Shown piece by piece: positions 13,483-26,984 of a stretch of 64,000 bases of DNA. The notes beneath the pieces were generated by a model that was not told where the DNA came from, ran no database searches, and was given only the letters and a program-made list of their open reading frames with translations. Both the position numbers and the translations under genes were made by a program. The stretch covers positions 113,172-177,171 of the forward strand of contig QANU01068867.1 of the NCBI GenBank assembly GCA_003254905.1. The letters run 5' to 3'. Positions within the stretch are counted from its first letter, which is position 1. The number at the start of each line of letters is the position of its first letter. The stretch is from Nissolia schottii (lineage: Eukaryota > Streptophyta > Magnoliopsida > Fabales > Fabaceae).

Positions 13483-13945
13483 TTGTAACCTGTAACCATC
13501 CCCATGTGTATAATAACTGTCACAACATTAATATGAATGAAAATAAAGTTTAATTTCTGCCTATGCACTGTCATAGCATAAAAATATGTCATCTAATCAT
13601 TACAAGGCATATTTGCCTTTTACATCTACTTCTTCGAAAAAAACTTTATCCTCTAAATCCTTTAAAGTGAAACTCCGAGAGAATTTAATTGGATGCACAT
13701 ACAGAGCATATAAATTATAAAGTGGTGAAAATGGGCAATTTAAAAGGCCGACCGCCCGAGTTGATTGGGTCGGGTAGCTGAGCTGGATCTCAAATGGCCC
13801 AATAAAGAATGAGAGAGAGCCCAATTGGATTTCTTCTTCTTCTCCTCCTCTTTTTGGGATAAGCAAGAGACTGAATGACTTCACTTGAGGAAGAAAGAGG
13901 AAGGAAGAATCAGAGAGAGAGAGAGAGCAAGGGAACTCTGTCTGG

Positions 13946-13955
13946 TATATAAATA
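13946..13955 (+). promoter_or_regulatory. TATA box of FRS11-like gene
   Basis: TATATAAATA lies about 365 bp before the start codon, just after a GA-rich tract. Transcription would begin near 13980. The long 5' leader contains a possible intron from about 14030 (GTATGTC) to about 14211 (tttttcag). Confidence 0.5.
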
Positions 13956-14318
13956 ATTCAATTCTTCAGCTCTGTGTTAGTTTCCTCTCCTTCGCGACTC
14001 GCCATCTTTCATTCAGTTTCGCAAAACCTTGTATGTCTTCTGCCATGTTATTTTCCTTTAACGCCAAGAATCTCAAGATTCAGTTTCAACCCGTTTCTCA
14101 TAGCAATTTCAATACATGCTTTGCAGTTTTCTGGGTATTAAAAAAAAGTTATTATTATTTACTGATGTAGGTTGCCCATACTTTCGTTTTGGATTTTATC
14201 TGTTTTTTCAGTTCATGTCAAGGCTTTTGGTTTTTCTTTTCAATGCTACATGCTTCTGGGTCCCTTAAAGTTTGAAACTTTAGAGCTTGAGTGATTTCAA
14301 CACTCAATTTCGAGTGGA

Positions 14319-16585
14319 ATGGCTTCCATGCCTTCAAAAAACCTATGGATTCGGAGGCAACAATGCCCTTGTGGAGATTGGAAGTGCTACATTACATATG
14401 AGGGCGAAGCTGAGGAGGGTTCTCCTGCTGCACCGGAATTGGTGAAGACAGAGAAAGCATCATCTGGAGCTATGATCACCCCCTATGTTGGAATGGTGTT
14501 CAAGAGTGACGACGAGGCTTTTGAGTATTATGGCAATTTCGCTAGGAAGAATGGATTCTCTATTAGGAAAGAAAGATCTAGGATTAGCCCTCAGTTGGGC
14601 ATTTACAAGCGTGACTTCGTCTGTTACCGTTCCGGGTTCGCCCCGGTGAAGAAGAAGCCCAATGGAGAACACCATAGAGATAGGAAGTCGGTGAGGTGCG
14701 GATGTGATGCAAAGATGTATCTGTCTAAGGAGGTGGTACAAGGGGTTTCCCAATGGTTTGTTGTGCAGTTTAGTAATGTGCACAATCACGAACTTTTGGA
14801 AGATGACCAAGTGCGCCTTCTTCCCGCGTACCGTAAAATTCACGAGGCTGATCAAGAGCGCATACTCTTGCTTTCTAAAGCTGGGTTTCCAATACATCGG
14901 ATAGTGAAGATGCTGGAGCTGGAAAAGGGGATTCAAGGCGGGCAACTGCCTTTCTTGGAAAGGGATGTCAGGAACTTTGTTCAGAACCGTAAAAAGGTTG
15001 TTCAAGAGAATGAGGCATTGCTCACTGAGAAGAGAGAAAATGATATATTGGAACTTCTTGAGGCATGCAAAGCCATGAAAGAACCAGATCATGACTTTGT
15101 GTATGATTTTACGGTCGATGAGAATGATAAGGTTGAAAATATAGCCTGGTCATACGGTTTCTCTGTTAATGCAAATGCTATGTTTGGTGATGTAGTTTAT
15201 TTTGACACCACATATCGATCAATCACTTATGGATTTCTCTTTGGAGTATTGTTTGGTATTGATAGCTATGGTAGAACCATTCTTTTTGGTTGTGTTTTAT
15301 TGCAGGATGAAACACCCCAATCCTTCTCATGGGCGCTGCAGGTTTACTACTAGCATACTCTATATAAGATTTTACTTATGCCTTCATAAATATCCTCTTA
15401 CGATGATTAATATCCCTCAATACAGACTTTTGTCCGATTCATGAGAGGAAGATGTCCGCAAACAATTCTAACTGATCTCGACCCGGGGCTTAGAGATGCC
15501 ATTAGAAACGACTTTCCAGGCACTAAGCATGTCATTCCTCTATGGAATATTATTTACAAGGTACCCAGTTGGTTTTCTCTTCCACTTGGATCTCGCTATG
15601 CAGAATTTAAATCCGAGTTCAATGCCTTATTTCACGTTGAGAATACAGAGGAATTTGAACTTCAGTGGAGCCAAATGATTCCAGTGTTTGGACTAGGTTC
15701 AGATAAACACATTGATTTACTGTATTCTGTTCGGGCATCCTGGGCTCAATCCTATGTCAGAGGTTACTTTCTAGCTCAAATGGCGACAATAACTTACTCA
15801 AAGTCGATAGATGCCTTCTTGAAAGGGATCGTCACCGCACAGACATGTTTGCGTAACTTTTTTGAGCAGGTACGTTGGTAAGAAATAACAAGTACTTTGT
15901 CCCATATGCTTGCACCAGCCATGTTGTTTACTTGTCCTAATGATATCCTTTCCTCTGTTACACATTGGTACAGGTAGGCATTTCTGCAAATTTTCATCAT
16001 CAAGCACGGCCCGAGACTCAATCTGTACATCTCAAAACTTGCATACCAATTGAAGAACATGCACGGAGTATTCTCACGCCTTTTGCCTTTAATGCTTTGC
16101 AGCAAGAATTGTTGCTGGCTATGCAGTATGCTGCATCTGAAATGGCCAATGGATCATATATTGTACGGAACTTCAAAAGGGTGGACGGAGAAAGGCTCAT
16201 AATATGGTTGGCTGAAGATGAACAGATACACTGCTCTTGCAAGGAATTTGAATCCTCAGGAATACTCTGCAGACACGCACTTCGCGTGTTTGTAATAAAG
16301 AATTACTTTCAGCTGCCTGACAAATACTACTTAAGTAGATGGAGACGGGAGTGCTCTCTACTTGTTGACGATGATCACAATAATCAAAGTATTGATGGTG
16401 AATGGTTTCAAGAGTATCAGTCCCTAGCTGAGACTTTGTTTACAGAATCCTCAATTACAAAGGAGCGATCTGACTACGCTCGAAGAGAACTGACAAAAGA
16501 ACTTACCAGGATTCTTAATGAGGTTAGAAATCTGCCCGACACCGATGGAGTCTGCATGAACATGACTGTTTCGCCAACCAGTTAA
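14319..16585 (+). CDS. FRS11: FAR1-RELATED SEQUENCE 11-like transcription regulator, complete
   Basis: Coding exons 14319-15341, 15426-15869 and 15974-16585, all joined in phase 0, give 692 residues. Order of domains: FAR1-type DNA-binding region (about residues 60-160; GMVFKSDDEAFEYYGNFARK, then CGCDAKMYL and NVHNHEL as zinc ligands), a MULE transposase-derived core (about 265-430; VYFDTTYRSITYGFLFGVLF and TILTDLDPGLRDAI), and a SWIM zinc finger (C576-x-C578...C588-x-H590). FAR1/FHY3 proteins are transcription factors domesticated from Mutator-like transposases that act in light signalling; FRS11 is one of their less studied relatives. Introns are short (84 and 104 bp) with GT-AG ends. The frame is intact throughout, unlike the dead FAR1-like transposase at 28-31 kb. 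The paralogue assignment comes from remembered family sequence. Confidence 0.9.
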
Positions 16586-17982
16586 TTTGAAGTGTTGGTT
16601 TTGTATATATGCAAGTTTGCAGCCACAGGACTCGTGATAATACAATGGAAAGAAGTTGCAAATCAAAGAATGCCAAAACAGTAACACTATTTTGAAATGG
16701 CTATTTGACATGTACATTGAGATATGATTGGTCAGCTGTATTTCCTCCTTGATTAGTAATAATCAGGCTACAAAGGTAGTTGATAATGCCAAAGGATTGT
16801 AATGATTACAATGCCCTGGGCAATTTCTTTGGTTAGATAATAGATGAGAGTGAAGCTTGTGATGATTTAGTGCCTTAAACTTCATTTTTATGGGCTATTT
16901 TTTGCCGTTTATTTTAAATACATTAATGGAAGTATTAAACATTAGATGGTTCTGAGAATTTGCCGTTTACTTTTGTAATTGTTCTTTTCCTAAAAGCTCT
17001 GAAGACCTGTTCATCACGTGCGAATAGAAGAGTGGTAACAAGAGAAGAGTATTTCACAAACAGGAAATGAACTGCAAAAACGATAATAAAAGAGGTTCTA
17101 GCGAGAGGTGGAGAAATCCTCGAGAAATGAGTTTTAGGCTAAGTAGCACCTAACATTAACTCATTTTAAAATTTTACGTGACAACGTATACATGGGCATA
17201 AAATTAAATATTTATAATAATATTATAACATTTTTATTAATATCAAACTATTATTTTATCTATTTTTTAATGTTAATCTCTTTTTCTTTTTTAGATTTAT
17301 TGATAATTTAATGAATCTGGACACAACATTGAAAAAAGGAGAGAGTAATTTTTAATACGTTTTAAACTCCTTTCAAAATATGTTGAACATTTAATATATT
17401 TTCAAGTGTCAATATTTGTCTAATTTTTTAAGAGTCTATATTATTATAAATTATTTAATATTTAAAATATTTTAAACCCAGACATGGCATGGATATGACT
17501 CAAAATTTTTTAATATAATTCGCACACGCTTAAACACAGGTAATAATGAATTTTTTATTTGGACACTTTTACACACATACAATACATGTGTCTAACGAAT
17601 ATCGTTGTGTGTGGATATTGATGTCTCAAACACAAAATCATGACAATTTAACAAAGTTTCTGTGCTTCTTAGTTTTTAGCACATGTACTTGGTATTTCAC
17701 TTAGTGTCGGATGTCATTGCAGCATGAGCCAGCGTGTGAGGATGTTCACACGTTTCATAATCCTAAAAACTCATGAATTGTGAGCTGCCCATTTATGGTT
17801 GGTTGCGGTTAGCTGCGATTGGTTGCGTTTTGCTAAGTTTGGTTGCGATTGGCTACATTTTGGATGATTTGTTTAGTGTTTTGTTTGTAGTATTGTTTCT
17901 TTAAATTCTGTAAGTTGTGTGTTTTTTTTTTCTCAAGTTTTGTTCTAGTAATTTTTTCTCATGAAAAAAATTTAACACAAAT
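16586..17982. other. Intergenic region downstream of FRS11-like gene
   Basis: Contains the FRS11-like 3' untranslated region. It also has a short degenerate repeat of ggttgcgrttrgct words at about 17797-17860. I see no gene. Confidence 0.5.
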
Positions 17983-18134
17983 GTTATTTTAATACTAAAT
18001 TTAGTATCTAGGCTAAGTTTTTCCTTCACAATACATCATGAGACTCACATTTATATTATGTATATGAGTATGAGTTCTATGATGTGTTGTGAAAGAAGAC
18101 TTAGTGTAAACGTCAAATTTGATATTAAAGTAAC
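17983..18134. mobile_element. MITE with ~60-bp imperfect inverted ends
   Basis: The left arm GTTATTTTAATACTAAATTT and the reverse complement of the right arm GTTACTTTAATATCAAATTT match. Similarity continues for about 60 bp (CACAATACATCATGAGACTC against CACAACACATCATAGAACTC). The total is about 152 bp with almost no loop, a typical foldback MITE. I could not settle a target duplication. Confidence 0.7.
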
Positions 18135-18669
18135 ACCCCTCAAAATTCAGTAAGACATAACTTACATAAGTCGAGAAGGATGACCCAACTTGTATTTACT
18201 TGCCCAATTTTTTATTTATGTCTTTCTTTTAAAAAAAATGTTTTATGTACGCCCAATTTGCATTCACTCATACATACACATTTCAATTATACGTAATTAA
18301 CAATCAAAATACGTATTAGAAAACAACGCTCTCCCATGCAATCTTTCACTCAATTCCACGCGATTATACACAAAATTGAACCCTGAAAGTTGGGCTCGAC
18401 ACACCATGCCACCATAACTACCACATTACAGTCTCAATCCCACCGCATTACGCCGACATAACCACAAAAAACGTGAGCTCGTTGTGCAGAAAGCATGTTG
18501 AAAGCATTACGAGAATCCATCTTTGGTAGTACTATTTTTGTGATCGCATTATCAAAATTGAAAGCAATGCAAGAAATCAATCAAATGCTAGAGATCGTGG
18601 TAATGTTATTGTGTTTTGTGTTCAGTCATGTTCATCGTTTGCTTAGTGAAATTTCGTTTATATAATATG

Positions 18670-19385
18670 TAATGCACAAACTTTATACATAGTAGTGCAC
18701 AAACTTTATAAATATGAATGCACAAACATTACAAACTTATAGTTATGAGTGTTTTACAATATTAGATGCACAAATTTTACAATCGTGGGTACACGGACTT
18801 TACTTAATAAAATGCACAAACGTTATAAGTAATAATGCACAAACTTTATTCGCACGAGTGCACAAACATTACCAACTTATAGTTCACATTTTGTTACATT
18901 CTCAACTATATTTAATTAAATGCACAAACATTATAAGTGTTGAAACACAAACTTTATGTGCATTTATGCACAAAAACTTTATTTGGATTAGTGCACAAAT
19001 GTTACAAACTTATATTTTAGAGTGATTTACAATTTGAACTTTATCTAGATAAATGCACAAACATAATAAGTATTAATGCACAAACTTTATACGTATGAAT
19101 GCACAAATATTACAAACTTATAATTATGGGTATGCACAAATTTTACAATTATAGGCACACAGACTTTACTTTACAAAATGCACAAACATTACCTAATAAA
19201 ATGCACAAACTTTATTTGGATTAGTGCACAAACATTACAAACTTATATTTCAGAGTGATTTACAATCTAAAATTTATTTAAAAAAAATGCACAAACATTA
19301 TAAATACCAATGCACAAACTTTACACATATGAATGCACAAACATTACAAACTTACAGTTTAGAGTGCTTTAACAATCTGAACTTT
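18670..19385 (+). repeat. Subterminal-type array of tgcacaaac motif
   Basis: About 20 copies of tgcacaaac followed by (a/t/g)tta occur, often about 24 bp apart, with longer spacers such as attacaaacttatattt recurring. The array stops at the ambiguous base 19392. Such arrays are typical of the ends of class II transposons, where they bind transposase. Confidence 0.8.
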
Positions 19386-20397
19386 ATTTACNCCCGTCAA
19401 GTTGCTTTACATAAACCTAAAAGTCACAGATATAACCTTCAAACCTCATGGTCACAGATACATATATTACACCTAAAATGAAGAATGCTTAGTAATTACC
19501 TCATGGCTCAACTAATAATTATTGGAACAAAGCTTGATCAAATTCAAATGCTTCAACTTCTGAAATTTCAGTCATGTCTACGTCTAACAAAAAAAGACAA
19601 CAAACAATAATTTAGTTAAAGATAAAATCACAAAGTAAAAGTCTTATCCAACAATTCAAAACAAAAATAATTATATAATTATACCTTGTTCATGTACTTG
19701 AGGAGGAAAAGTCTCCTTCTTAGATATAGAATCTTGCCACCTTAACCAATTTTGCGTGCAAATCAAAGCCTCCACTATGGTGTCAGCTAACGCACTACGT
19801 GAAGGATCAATCACACGACCTTTTGTGCTAAAAGTAGACTCAGATGACATCGTAGACATCAGAATGAAAAATACATCTCTTACTATGCGAGATAGAATGT
19901 TATACTTCCCTGTCTTCGAACTCCACCATTTCAAAATATCGAAGTCTTTACCACATTCCTCAACCTCATCTTCCAAATATTTCTCCAATTAATTCTTTTT
20001 TAACGTATCTTGTTTTTGTTTCACCCTCAGTTTGTACCTATCTTCAACACTAGTAGCAATAGTACTAATACTATCAACAGTAGTAATAGCACTTCCAACT
20101 TGAGACTTTGATCCACCACAATACTACTAGTAGTATCATCGTCAGTGACATTCATTTTTGAATATTGTTCAACCAACTTCTCCATCAAGTCTTTCAATTT
20201 CATCAATATTTCATTGGTCTGAATCACTAGACCATTTGAGAGCATCTCGGTCAAACGAAACCTTACATAATCCAACTTGTACCTTGGATAAAAAACCAAT
20301 GCCACTAACAAAAGATAGTTTAAACTACCATGAACATCTTAATATTTATCAAACTTTTCCTTCATGTTATATGCCATATTTCTCAAGACTTGGTCCT

Positions 20398-21986
20398 TGT
20401 TGAAAGCTTATTCACACTCTCAGTCGTTTAAAATAATATATCCTCCTTTACGACTTTCAGATCCTCAAGGGATCCAATTGCAGTATAGTCGGGAATAGTC
20501 ATATCCACAGGGAGTTACAAAAATACCGTTCTTGAGTTTAGTTAATTAAACAATGAAGTGAAGGATTGGTAAATTGTTTTGATAATTAAATAAATAAATA
20601 ATCATAAAAATAAATGGGCAACAAATCAGAGGTAGATCCGGAAGCTTGTTGGGAATTGAATCATATCATAGTTTCATGCATTCATTTACTTATTACAATA
20701 GAATTACCATTTCATTGATTGCCCGCCACCAGTTCTTAACTTGTTCATCGCTTTCGCGCATGAAAAGATCACAGGTTTCCTTTATTAAGTTGTCACTCTC
20801 GCACACAAACTTAACAAAGTATACCAGCATTAATCCAGATTTAAAACGGCTAATCCTTATTCCAGTTACGGCAACTAAGAATTAGATGAATTAATTTAGT
20901 TCCAACCTATGATGCCGCTCTCGCGCGCAATCAAACATTTTAGAATCTAGCTTAGCATAGCAATATTGATCTTAACTTGGTTACAACTTAATTAGTATAA
21001 CTTTCGTTCATACAAATAAGTCTCAAATCAAGAATCAAAATACTAAACAAAAGCTAGCATTAAGTATAAAATCATTCAAGCGAATCATAGAAACTGATAG
21101 ATTCATATGCAAAAGTACATGGATACAATCATACTACAATATTAATCAAAATCCCAACAACAAGAGGATTAGAAATCCATCTTACAAAAGAATCTCAGAG
21201 GCAAGGTTTGGACGCTTACCATGACACGTTATCACGCTATCATGACAGCGGCCGCCGAGCTTCCTCGATCTCCTGGCTCTTTCATCGGCCTCCTCTTTGT
21301 TGCTAAACTAACCTAAGCTTTGAAGTACAAAAGAAATGAAGTTTTTGGTAGGGAAGAGGAATGTATATGGGATGTATTGGGATCATTCTTGAATGGCACG
21401 ACCTCCTCTATTTGTAGGCAAAATCTGAAGGCATTGCTCAGTGGTTTGGGTACCGTCGCTGAGCGATAAAGGCTTGTCCGTTGAGCGATACATGTTAATC
21501 GCTGGGCGGTGTGGTTATTTCATGCGGCGTAATAAATGCACCGGCAGCTTTTTGCAGGGGCGGCGCCGACATGTCAGGGTAGCGCCGCAATGCCAGGGTG
21601 GCACTAGCTGGCGTCATAAATGCGCCGGCAGCAAGTGGCTCCGGTGGGTACGATCGCTCAGCGGCCTAGGTACTACTGCTGAGCGGTCTTTGTCTTATTT
21701 GCGCGGAGCGATATGCTACTACCGCTGAGCGATAGTTCTTTTAAGCGCTGAGCGGTCTGTTCCTTCCGATGAGCGGCCTTCATGCCTGATTTTGTTTTTT
21801 ACTTCCTTTTTTGCCCTTTGCTCCGTTCTTCTGGAATTATTCTTCAATTAATTATGCTTGCATCCATCTTTAATAATAGATTACAAAACCTACAAAAGTA
21901 GGGAATTTGGTTAGATAATTTATTAAAACATACGCAAATAAGTGCCATTTGAATAATTGAAAATTGTGTGAATTGGGCACTTATCA
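20398..21986 (-). mobile_element. Solo LTR A, inserted in hAT relic
   Basis: A 1589-bp segment. On the minus strand it starts TGATAAGTGCCC and ends GCTTTCAACA (TG...CA). It is flanked by the 5-bp target duplication GTCCT (20393-20397 and 21987-21991). It has no internal coding region. Removing it rejoins the hAT frame. The U3-like part carries many GCTGAGCG words at 21430-21775. It is a close relative of solo LTR B (54324) and a more distant one of C (29163). Confidence 0.9.
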
Positions 21987-22301
21987 GTCCTCCTCTAGAC
22001 ACCAATTAACCAAAGTAATTTAAATTGCAAACATTCTATGAATGAAAGATTTGAAGTAGGATGCAATGAAGAGGAAAAACAAAGTGTAGCATCATAAAAA
22101 ATTTGCAAGAACTTAAAAAAGATTAGTGCACGCTTCCAATCATCATGATTAAGGGGCCCTTTCTCAATCTCTTCACCATCAGGATTAAGAGGCAAAACAA
22201 TTTCCTCAACAACACTCACAAATGAAGGATCTAAATGTCCAAGGCGCTTAAAAGCCATCTCAAATTTCTAAGCCACTATCAGCATCATGTATGTTGAATT
22301 C

Positions 22302-23822
22302 TGACACGTATCAAAACGTCGTTAATTTCAATGCGCAATCAAATAATACTTTATAAACTAAGGAAAACCCCAAAAACGTAGTAAATGGGGCCAACTTAAG
22401 TCGTCTCTCAAGGAAACAATTAGAACCAATTAAAAGTTTAACTAAATTGGGGGGGTTTGGATTGATGAATTTAAACAAAAGAAAATTAAAACAGAAATAA
22501 ATCAATAATGATAAAAAAAACAATATCTTGCATACAACATTTCTAGATCAAGGATTAATTGTCATTGGTTCCTAATTAATTATTCATAGGAGGGGATGTT
22601 GTTTATTAGTTGAAATATCTAACTAATACATAATTCACTTAAGAGACTACGATAGCCAATCTCCTAAGCATTTATTAATACAGGAATTAAAACTAAGATC
22701 TCAGCATTTAAAACCCATATCAATTATGTCCTAATTGCACAACCTAATTAGATTTAATTAGTTCTCCAAAAATTTCCCAAATCATAAATCAATAAATCCT
22801 ACAATCGTCAAGATCTATCAACCTAGAATTAACCCTAACCAATAACATGCGATCTCAAATTACTAATTAGGGGCGGAACAAACCATGAATAAACATTAAG
22901 TACAAGAACTTCTAATTAATCTTAATCTAGAGTTACCGCATGCAAGATATTAAGGAATTACTCCTCCATGGGTAGAGGATAAAGGCTCATAATAAATAAA
23001 GAGAAGAAGAGAGTGGAAAATAATGGAGAATTAAAATAACAAAACCTAAATACAATAACGGAAGAACTTCACAAATAATTGGGAGCTTGCATTGCCAATG
23101 CGAGCGCTCCAACAATCCTTAAAGAACTAATAACTAAGCACTACTAACATAAACCTAAAGTGCATAAAATAAAAGGTAAAAATGTAAAAAAAAATTAAAG
23201 TGGAGGCTGAGTATGAAGTTTTGTGAAGTTGTTGAGAGAGGATGTCTAATTATAGAGGACGTGCCCAAAGTGGTTGAAAATCCCGCACTTTCAGCATAGC
23301 AGGTGATAAAATCGCGTTAACTTTGGTTACAGATATCGGATTAAGGTGATTGAAATCTTCAATTAAAGCTAAGAAATAGATCTACAACTTTGTAGTTGAC
23401 ATCAAATCAAGATTCAACCTCCATCTTGACGCAAAATCCATGACAAAGTCAACGTTAAAAAACCCTCAGCAAATTTTTGACCAAATCTATTTGAATTAGA
23501 ATTCAATCTTGTGTTTTATGATCCAAATCTTCCCTTCAAATCTATTCTTCAAAATTTGTATCTTATCAAATCTCCTTCAAATCTTTATTGATCCTCTTGG
23601 CAATTTATTTTCCGCAATTAAAATCAAAAACTAAAAAAGAACAAAACAAAATCTACATATTAATTTCTAAGATAAAAATAGTGCCTTAAATTGCATTTTT
23701 CTCAATTTCTCACAAAAGAGGATAATGTGCAAAACATATTAATTAAGCATTAAAACCACACATTTTTAGGATGCAATGTTCAATTATAGAATAATAAAAT
23801 AGGGTACAAACTCCACCTATCA
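22302..23822 (-). mobile_element. Solo LTR D, inserted in hAT relic
   Basis: 1521 bp, minus strand TGATAGGTGGAG...TACGTGTCA. The 5-bp target duplication is AATTC on the plus strand (22297-22301 and 23823-23827). The hAT coding frame is interrupted at the codons for MRWN and resumes after it. It is a different LTR family from A, B and C. A partial second copy lies at 24900. Confidence 0.88.
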
Positions 23823-24899
23823 AATTCCATCTCATAGGCACTTCTAAAACTAGTTTTTGTGTACTAGTTATGTTAACCTCTTTAACATATTGCTCAAAAG
23901 CCTTCAATTTAGATGGAGATGACCTCACATATTTACAAGCCCTAATTTTCAATATGGAGACATCTAGTTCCTTCAATCCTTCACCAACACTAAGATTCAA
24001 AATATGTGCAACACACCTCAAATGCATGTATTTCCCATTAAGCATGGTGGAACCACCCTAATGACTCAAACCCCTTAGCAAATAAGACATAGCGGTGTTA
24101 TTTGTACAAGAATTATCCACAGTCACACTAGAAATCTTTGAAATGACCCAATCTTTCATGCAACTCTCTAATTTTTTCCCAATGGTATCACCCTTGTGAT
24201 CTCCCATTGTAGCAAAACTAAGGATTTTCTTTTGCAACACCCAAGCTTCAACAATGCAATGTGCAATCACACACATGTAATTTAAGTTTTGAATTGAAGT
24301 CCATGTGTCAGTTGTGAATGAAACCATTTGTTGGTTCATTGACAATATGGACTTCAATTTATTTTTCTCTAATTCAAACAACTCCCTCACGCCTCTGGCA
24401 ATTGTTGAACGACTAAGGATCTTAAATCGTGAGGATGCAACACTCATAAATTCCTTAAATTCAGGATGATCCACAAATATAAAGGGAATCTCCATAATGG
24501 CTACCATTTTAGCTAACACAAGCCTAGTTTTTTCTTGGCTAAACTCTGCAAACTTCAATGAAATAGTCGAATCATCACTCGATTTACCCAAAACCAAAGT
24601 TTTTTATTTTTTTTTATCAACTCCTTGATTCTCTGGGTTCTTATCACAAATTTTAAAATGCCTATTGAGGTTTGAATTTCCACTCACTTTGGCAGTGCTA
24701 TAAACATATTATATCCCACAATGTTTGCACATTGCTTTTTGTTTTTTAACATCCCTAGTAAAATGCTTACAACACTCAACAGTGAGTCTTCGTTGAGTTA
24801 CCTTCGTTTGATCATTGTCTTCATCTTCCCTTGATGTCTCCAGTACAGGTGTAGGTGCAAGGGCAACCTCTGTTCCCCCACCGTCGTTGAATTTGGGGG

Positions 24900-25419
24900 T
24901 AACACACACCAAAACATCGTTAATTTCAGTGCGTGATCAAATAATAATTTATAAAACTAAATTACCCCAAAAACGTGGTACATGAGCTAACCTAGGTCGT
25001 CTCTAAGGAAGCAATTTCCAAGCCAATTACAATTATAATTACAATTAAAAAAGGGGCTTTGGATTGATGAATATAAATAAAAGAAAGTAAAACGAAAGTA
25101 AGTCAATAATGATAAAAAGTAATATCTTGCATACGACGTTTCTAAATCAAGGATTAATTGTCATTGGTTCCTAATTAATTATTCATAGGAAGGGATGTTG
25201 TTTATTAGTTGAAATCTCTAACTAATACACAATTCACTTAAGAGACTACAATCGGCAATCCCCTAAGCATTAATTAATATACGAATTAAAACTAAGATCT
25301 CAGTATTTAAAACTCATATCAATTATGTCCAATTACACAACCTAATTAGATCTAATTAGTTTCCCAAAAAGTTCCCAAACCCTAAATCAATAAATCTTAT
25401 AATCGTCAAGATCTATCAA
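24900..25419 (-). mobile_element. Partial LTR E, same family as D
   Basis: About 520 bp aligns with the first ~535 bp of D in plus coordinates (shared words aatatcttgcata and aaggattaattgtcattggt). Identity stops at atctatcaa, and the rest of the LTR is missing. The terminal TG is changed to TA. No target duplication was found, so this is a truncated or rearranged copy at the 5' end of the hAT relic. Confidence 0.75.
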
Positions 25420-26984
25420 TTAATAAGTGTAGCAAAAACAAAAAACATAATAATAGAAGGAAAAAAAAGCTTAGTTCAACAATTAATTACTTAATTAAAT
25501 CCATTATACGCCAAATTGTTGTCAATCGTTACTATCTAACAAACTATTCATTAAGCACACAACAAACTATTCATTAAGCACACGAGAAGACTGTTACACA
25601 CTTCTTAATGCAGATCCCATGACGCGTTTTAGGGGGAATTTAACAAGTATCATTTCATTAATATAGAAATCAATTGCATTATGTGCCAGTCTTTGTGAAA
25701 TCAGGACATGTTTACACTCACTCTCAGATGCTCACTAGGCTATTCATGTACACATTTTGTTTGGTAGAAAATTATACATATATTTTAACATGCTGCTCTA
25801 TCACAATGGATAAATTGAAGCCGAGTAAAGCATAATTTCATTCGACTGATCACATTACAATTTTGGACATTCAACTCTGTAAAATCAAATACATCTACAA
25901 CGAAAATTGCTTGGAACAGTAATAAAAACTCACAAGCACAATAAGCTTACATCAATGTTCCTTTTTGATGTAAAGTACACGAAAGTACTAAGCTTGCCGA
26001 TCTTTTATTCCCCTTATCCAAAACTAGTTAGCCAAAATTCATTCCTCCTAACCCCTCTACACTTCTTGCTATCAACGCCAAGAGTTCCATCCAACGATTT
26101 GAAATAGAACCACTGCATTTACTAAACTTAAACTGCTAGAACTAAGCAAGGTTTTATAACAGCAACAAGTTTTACTTTATTCACATGGTGCTGCTTCAAT
26201 ACATGTTATTAATCAGTAAAAAGTTCAGTCATGATGGCAAAATATCAATGCATAATCATGACTCATGCCCAATGTAAGTGAGTCACTCATGAAGTGACAA
26301 AATCATAAGTAATATAGATGCATGAAAAATCAACCAAAGAAATCACTGATAGAAATAGAAATGCATGAAAAAAAATTAGGAAAAAATAAGCACTGATAGA
26401 TAGAATCATGAAGAACACGATACAGTATACCAACAAAAAATACAGAGAAGAATAGGCAAAATCAACAGATAAAAGTTACATTCCCTAATAGATGATGATC
26501 TGCTCCGCAAGTTTAAGAGCCTATAACCTAAAAAAAATTATAAAAAAAATATCAGAAATTGTGTTCCATTAGAAGATCTATAGGATGAGGAATAGAGGAA
26601 GGAAGGGAAGATGAAAAAGTTATGGTTTGAAAAAGGAAGAACAAGAGAGAAGAGACGATAAGAGAAGGAGCACATGTTACCTTTTTTCCTGTCAGAAGAC
26701 GGAAGGAAGGGAAGACCACCTGAGGAACAGAGGAAGGAAGGGAAGACGGAAGAGTTGATTTTTGTTTTGGGAAGGGAAGAGAGGAGCTGCCGCCAGAGAG
26801 TTTACATGCAGAGCCGCCGCCGTAGAGGAATTTGAGAAAGGGAAGGAGATGGAGAGAAAGTGACGAGCAGAGACTAGACAAGGAAGAGGAAGAGTGGAAG
26901 TGGAAGAGGAGCAGCAGAGACGAGACGAGAAGAGGAAGAGGACTTGAAAAAATTAATTGAAAAAAGATAGATGACGAGACAAGT
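25420..26984. other. Unassigned AT-rich and purine-rich DNA
   Basis: I see no gene here. At 26575-26960 the plus strand is very purine-rich (repeats of gaggaaggaagggaaga), with an internal direct repeat about 135 bp apart. This could be the pyrimidine-rich 5' leader of the minus-strand hAT gene, but the sequence alone does not prove it. Confidence 0.4.

Larger units (their letters stand above)
19671..24899 (-). pseudogene. hAT transposase relic (BED finger to dimerisation domain), split by two solo LTRs
   Basis: Reading down the minus strand: a BED zinc finger (CKHFTRDVKKQKAMCKHCG, about 24720-24780, broken before its second half); the transposase core in 24597-24058 (FTTDTWTSIQNLNYMCVIAH) and 24045-23828 (LRCVAHILNLSVGEGLKELD); solo LTR D; a short middle block at 22296-21992; solo LTR A; and the C-terminal block in 20392-19671, ending in the hAT dimerisation region (SSESTFSTKGRVIDPSRSAL). 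There are several stops and frameshifts outside the insertions, so the gene is dead. It belongs to the plant RICESLEEPER/DAYSLEEPER-like hAT group by layout. The true N-terminus is cut by a partial LTR at 24900. Confidence 0.85.

Noticed and set aside
14460-15092. A 210-codon frame on the minus strand opposite the FRS11-like gene
   Set aside because: It is the mirror of a strongly coding strand and has no recognisable domain.
18670-19385. CRISPR-like or centromeric satellite array
   Set aside because: Repeats are short, degenerate and spaced irregularly, the genome is plant nuclear, and the inverted partner array at 31 kb points to transposon subterminal repeats.
26552-26881. A Ser/Leu-rich 109-codon frame on the minus strand
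   Set aside because: It is the translation of a simple pyrimidine-rich tract with no domain.
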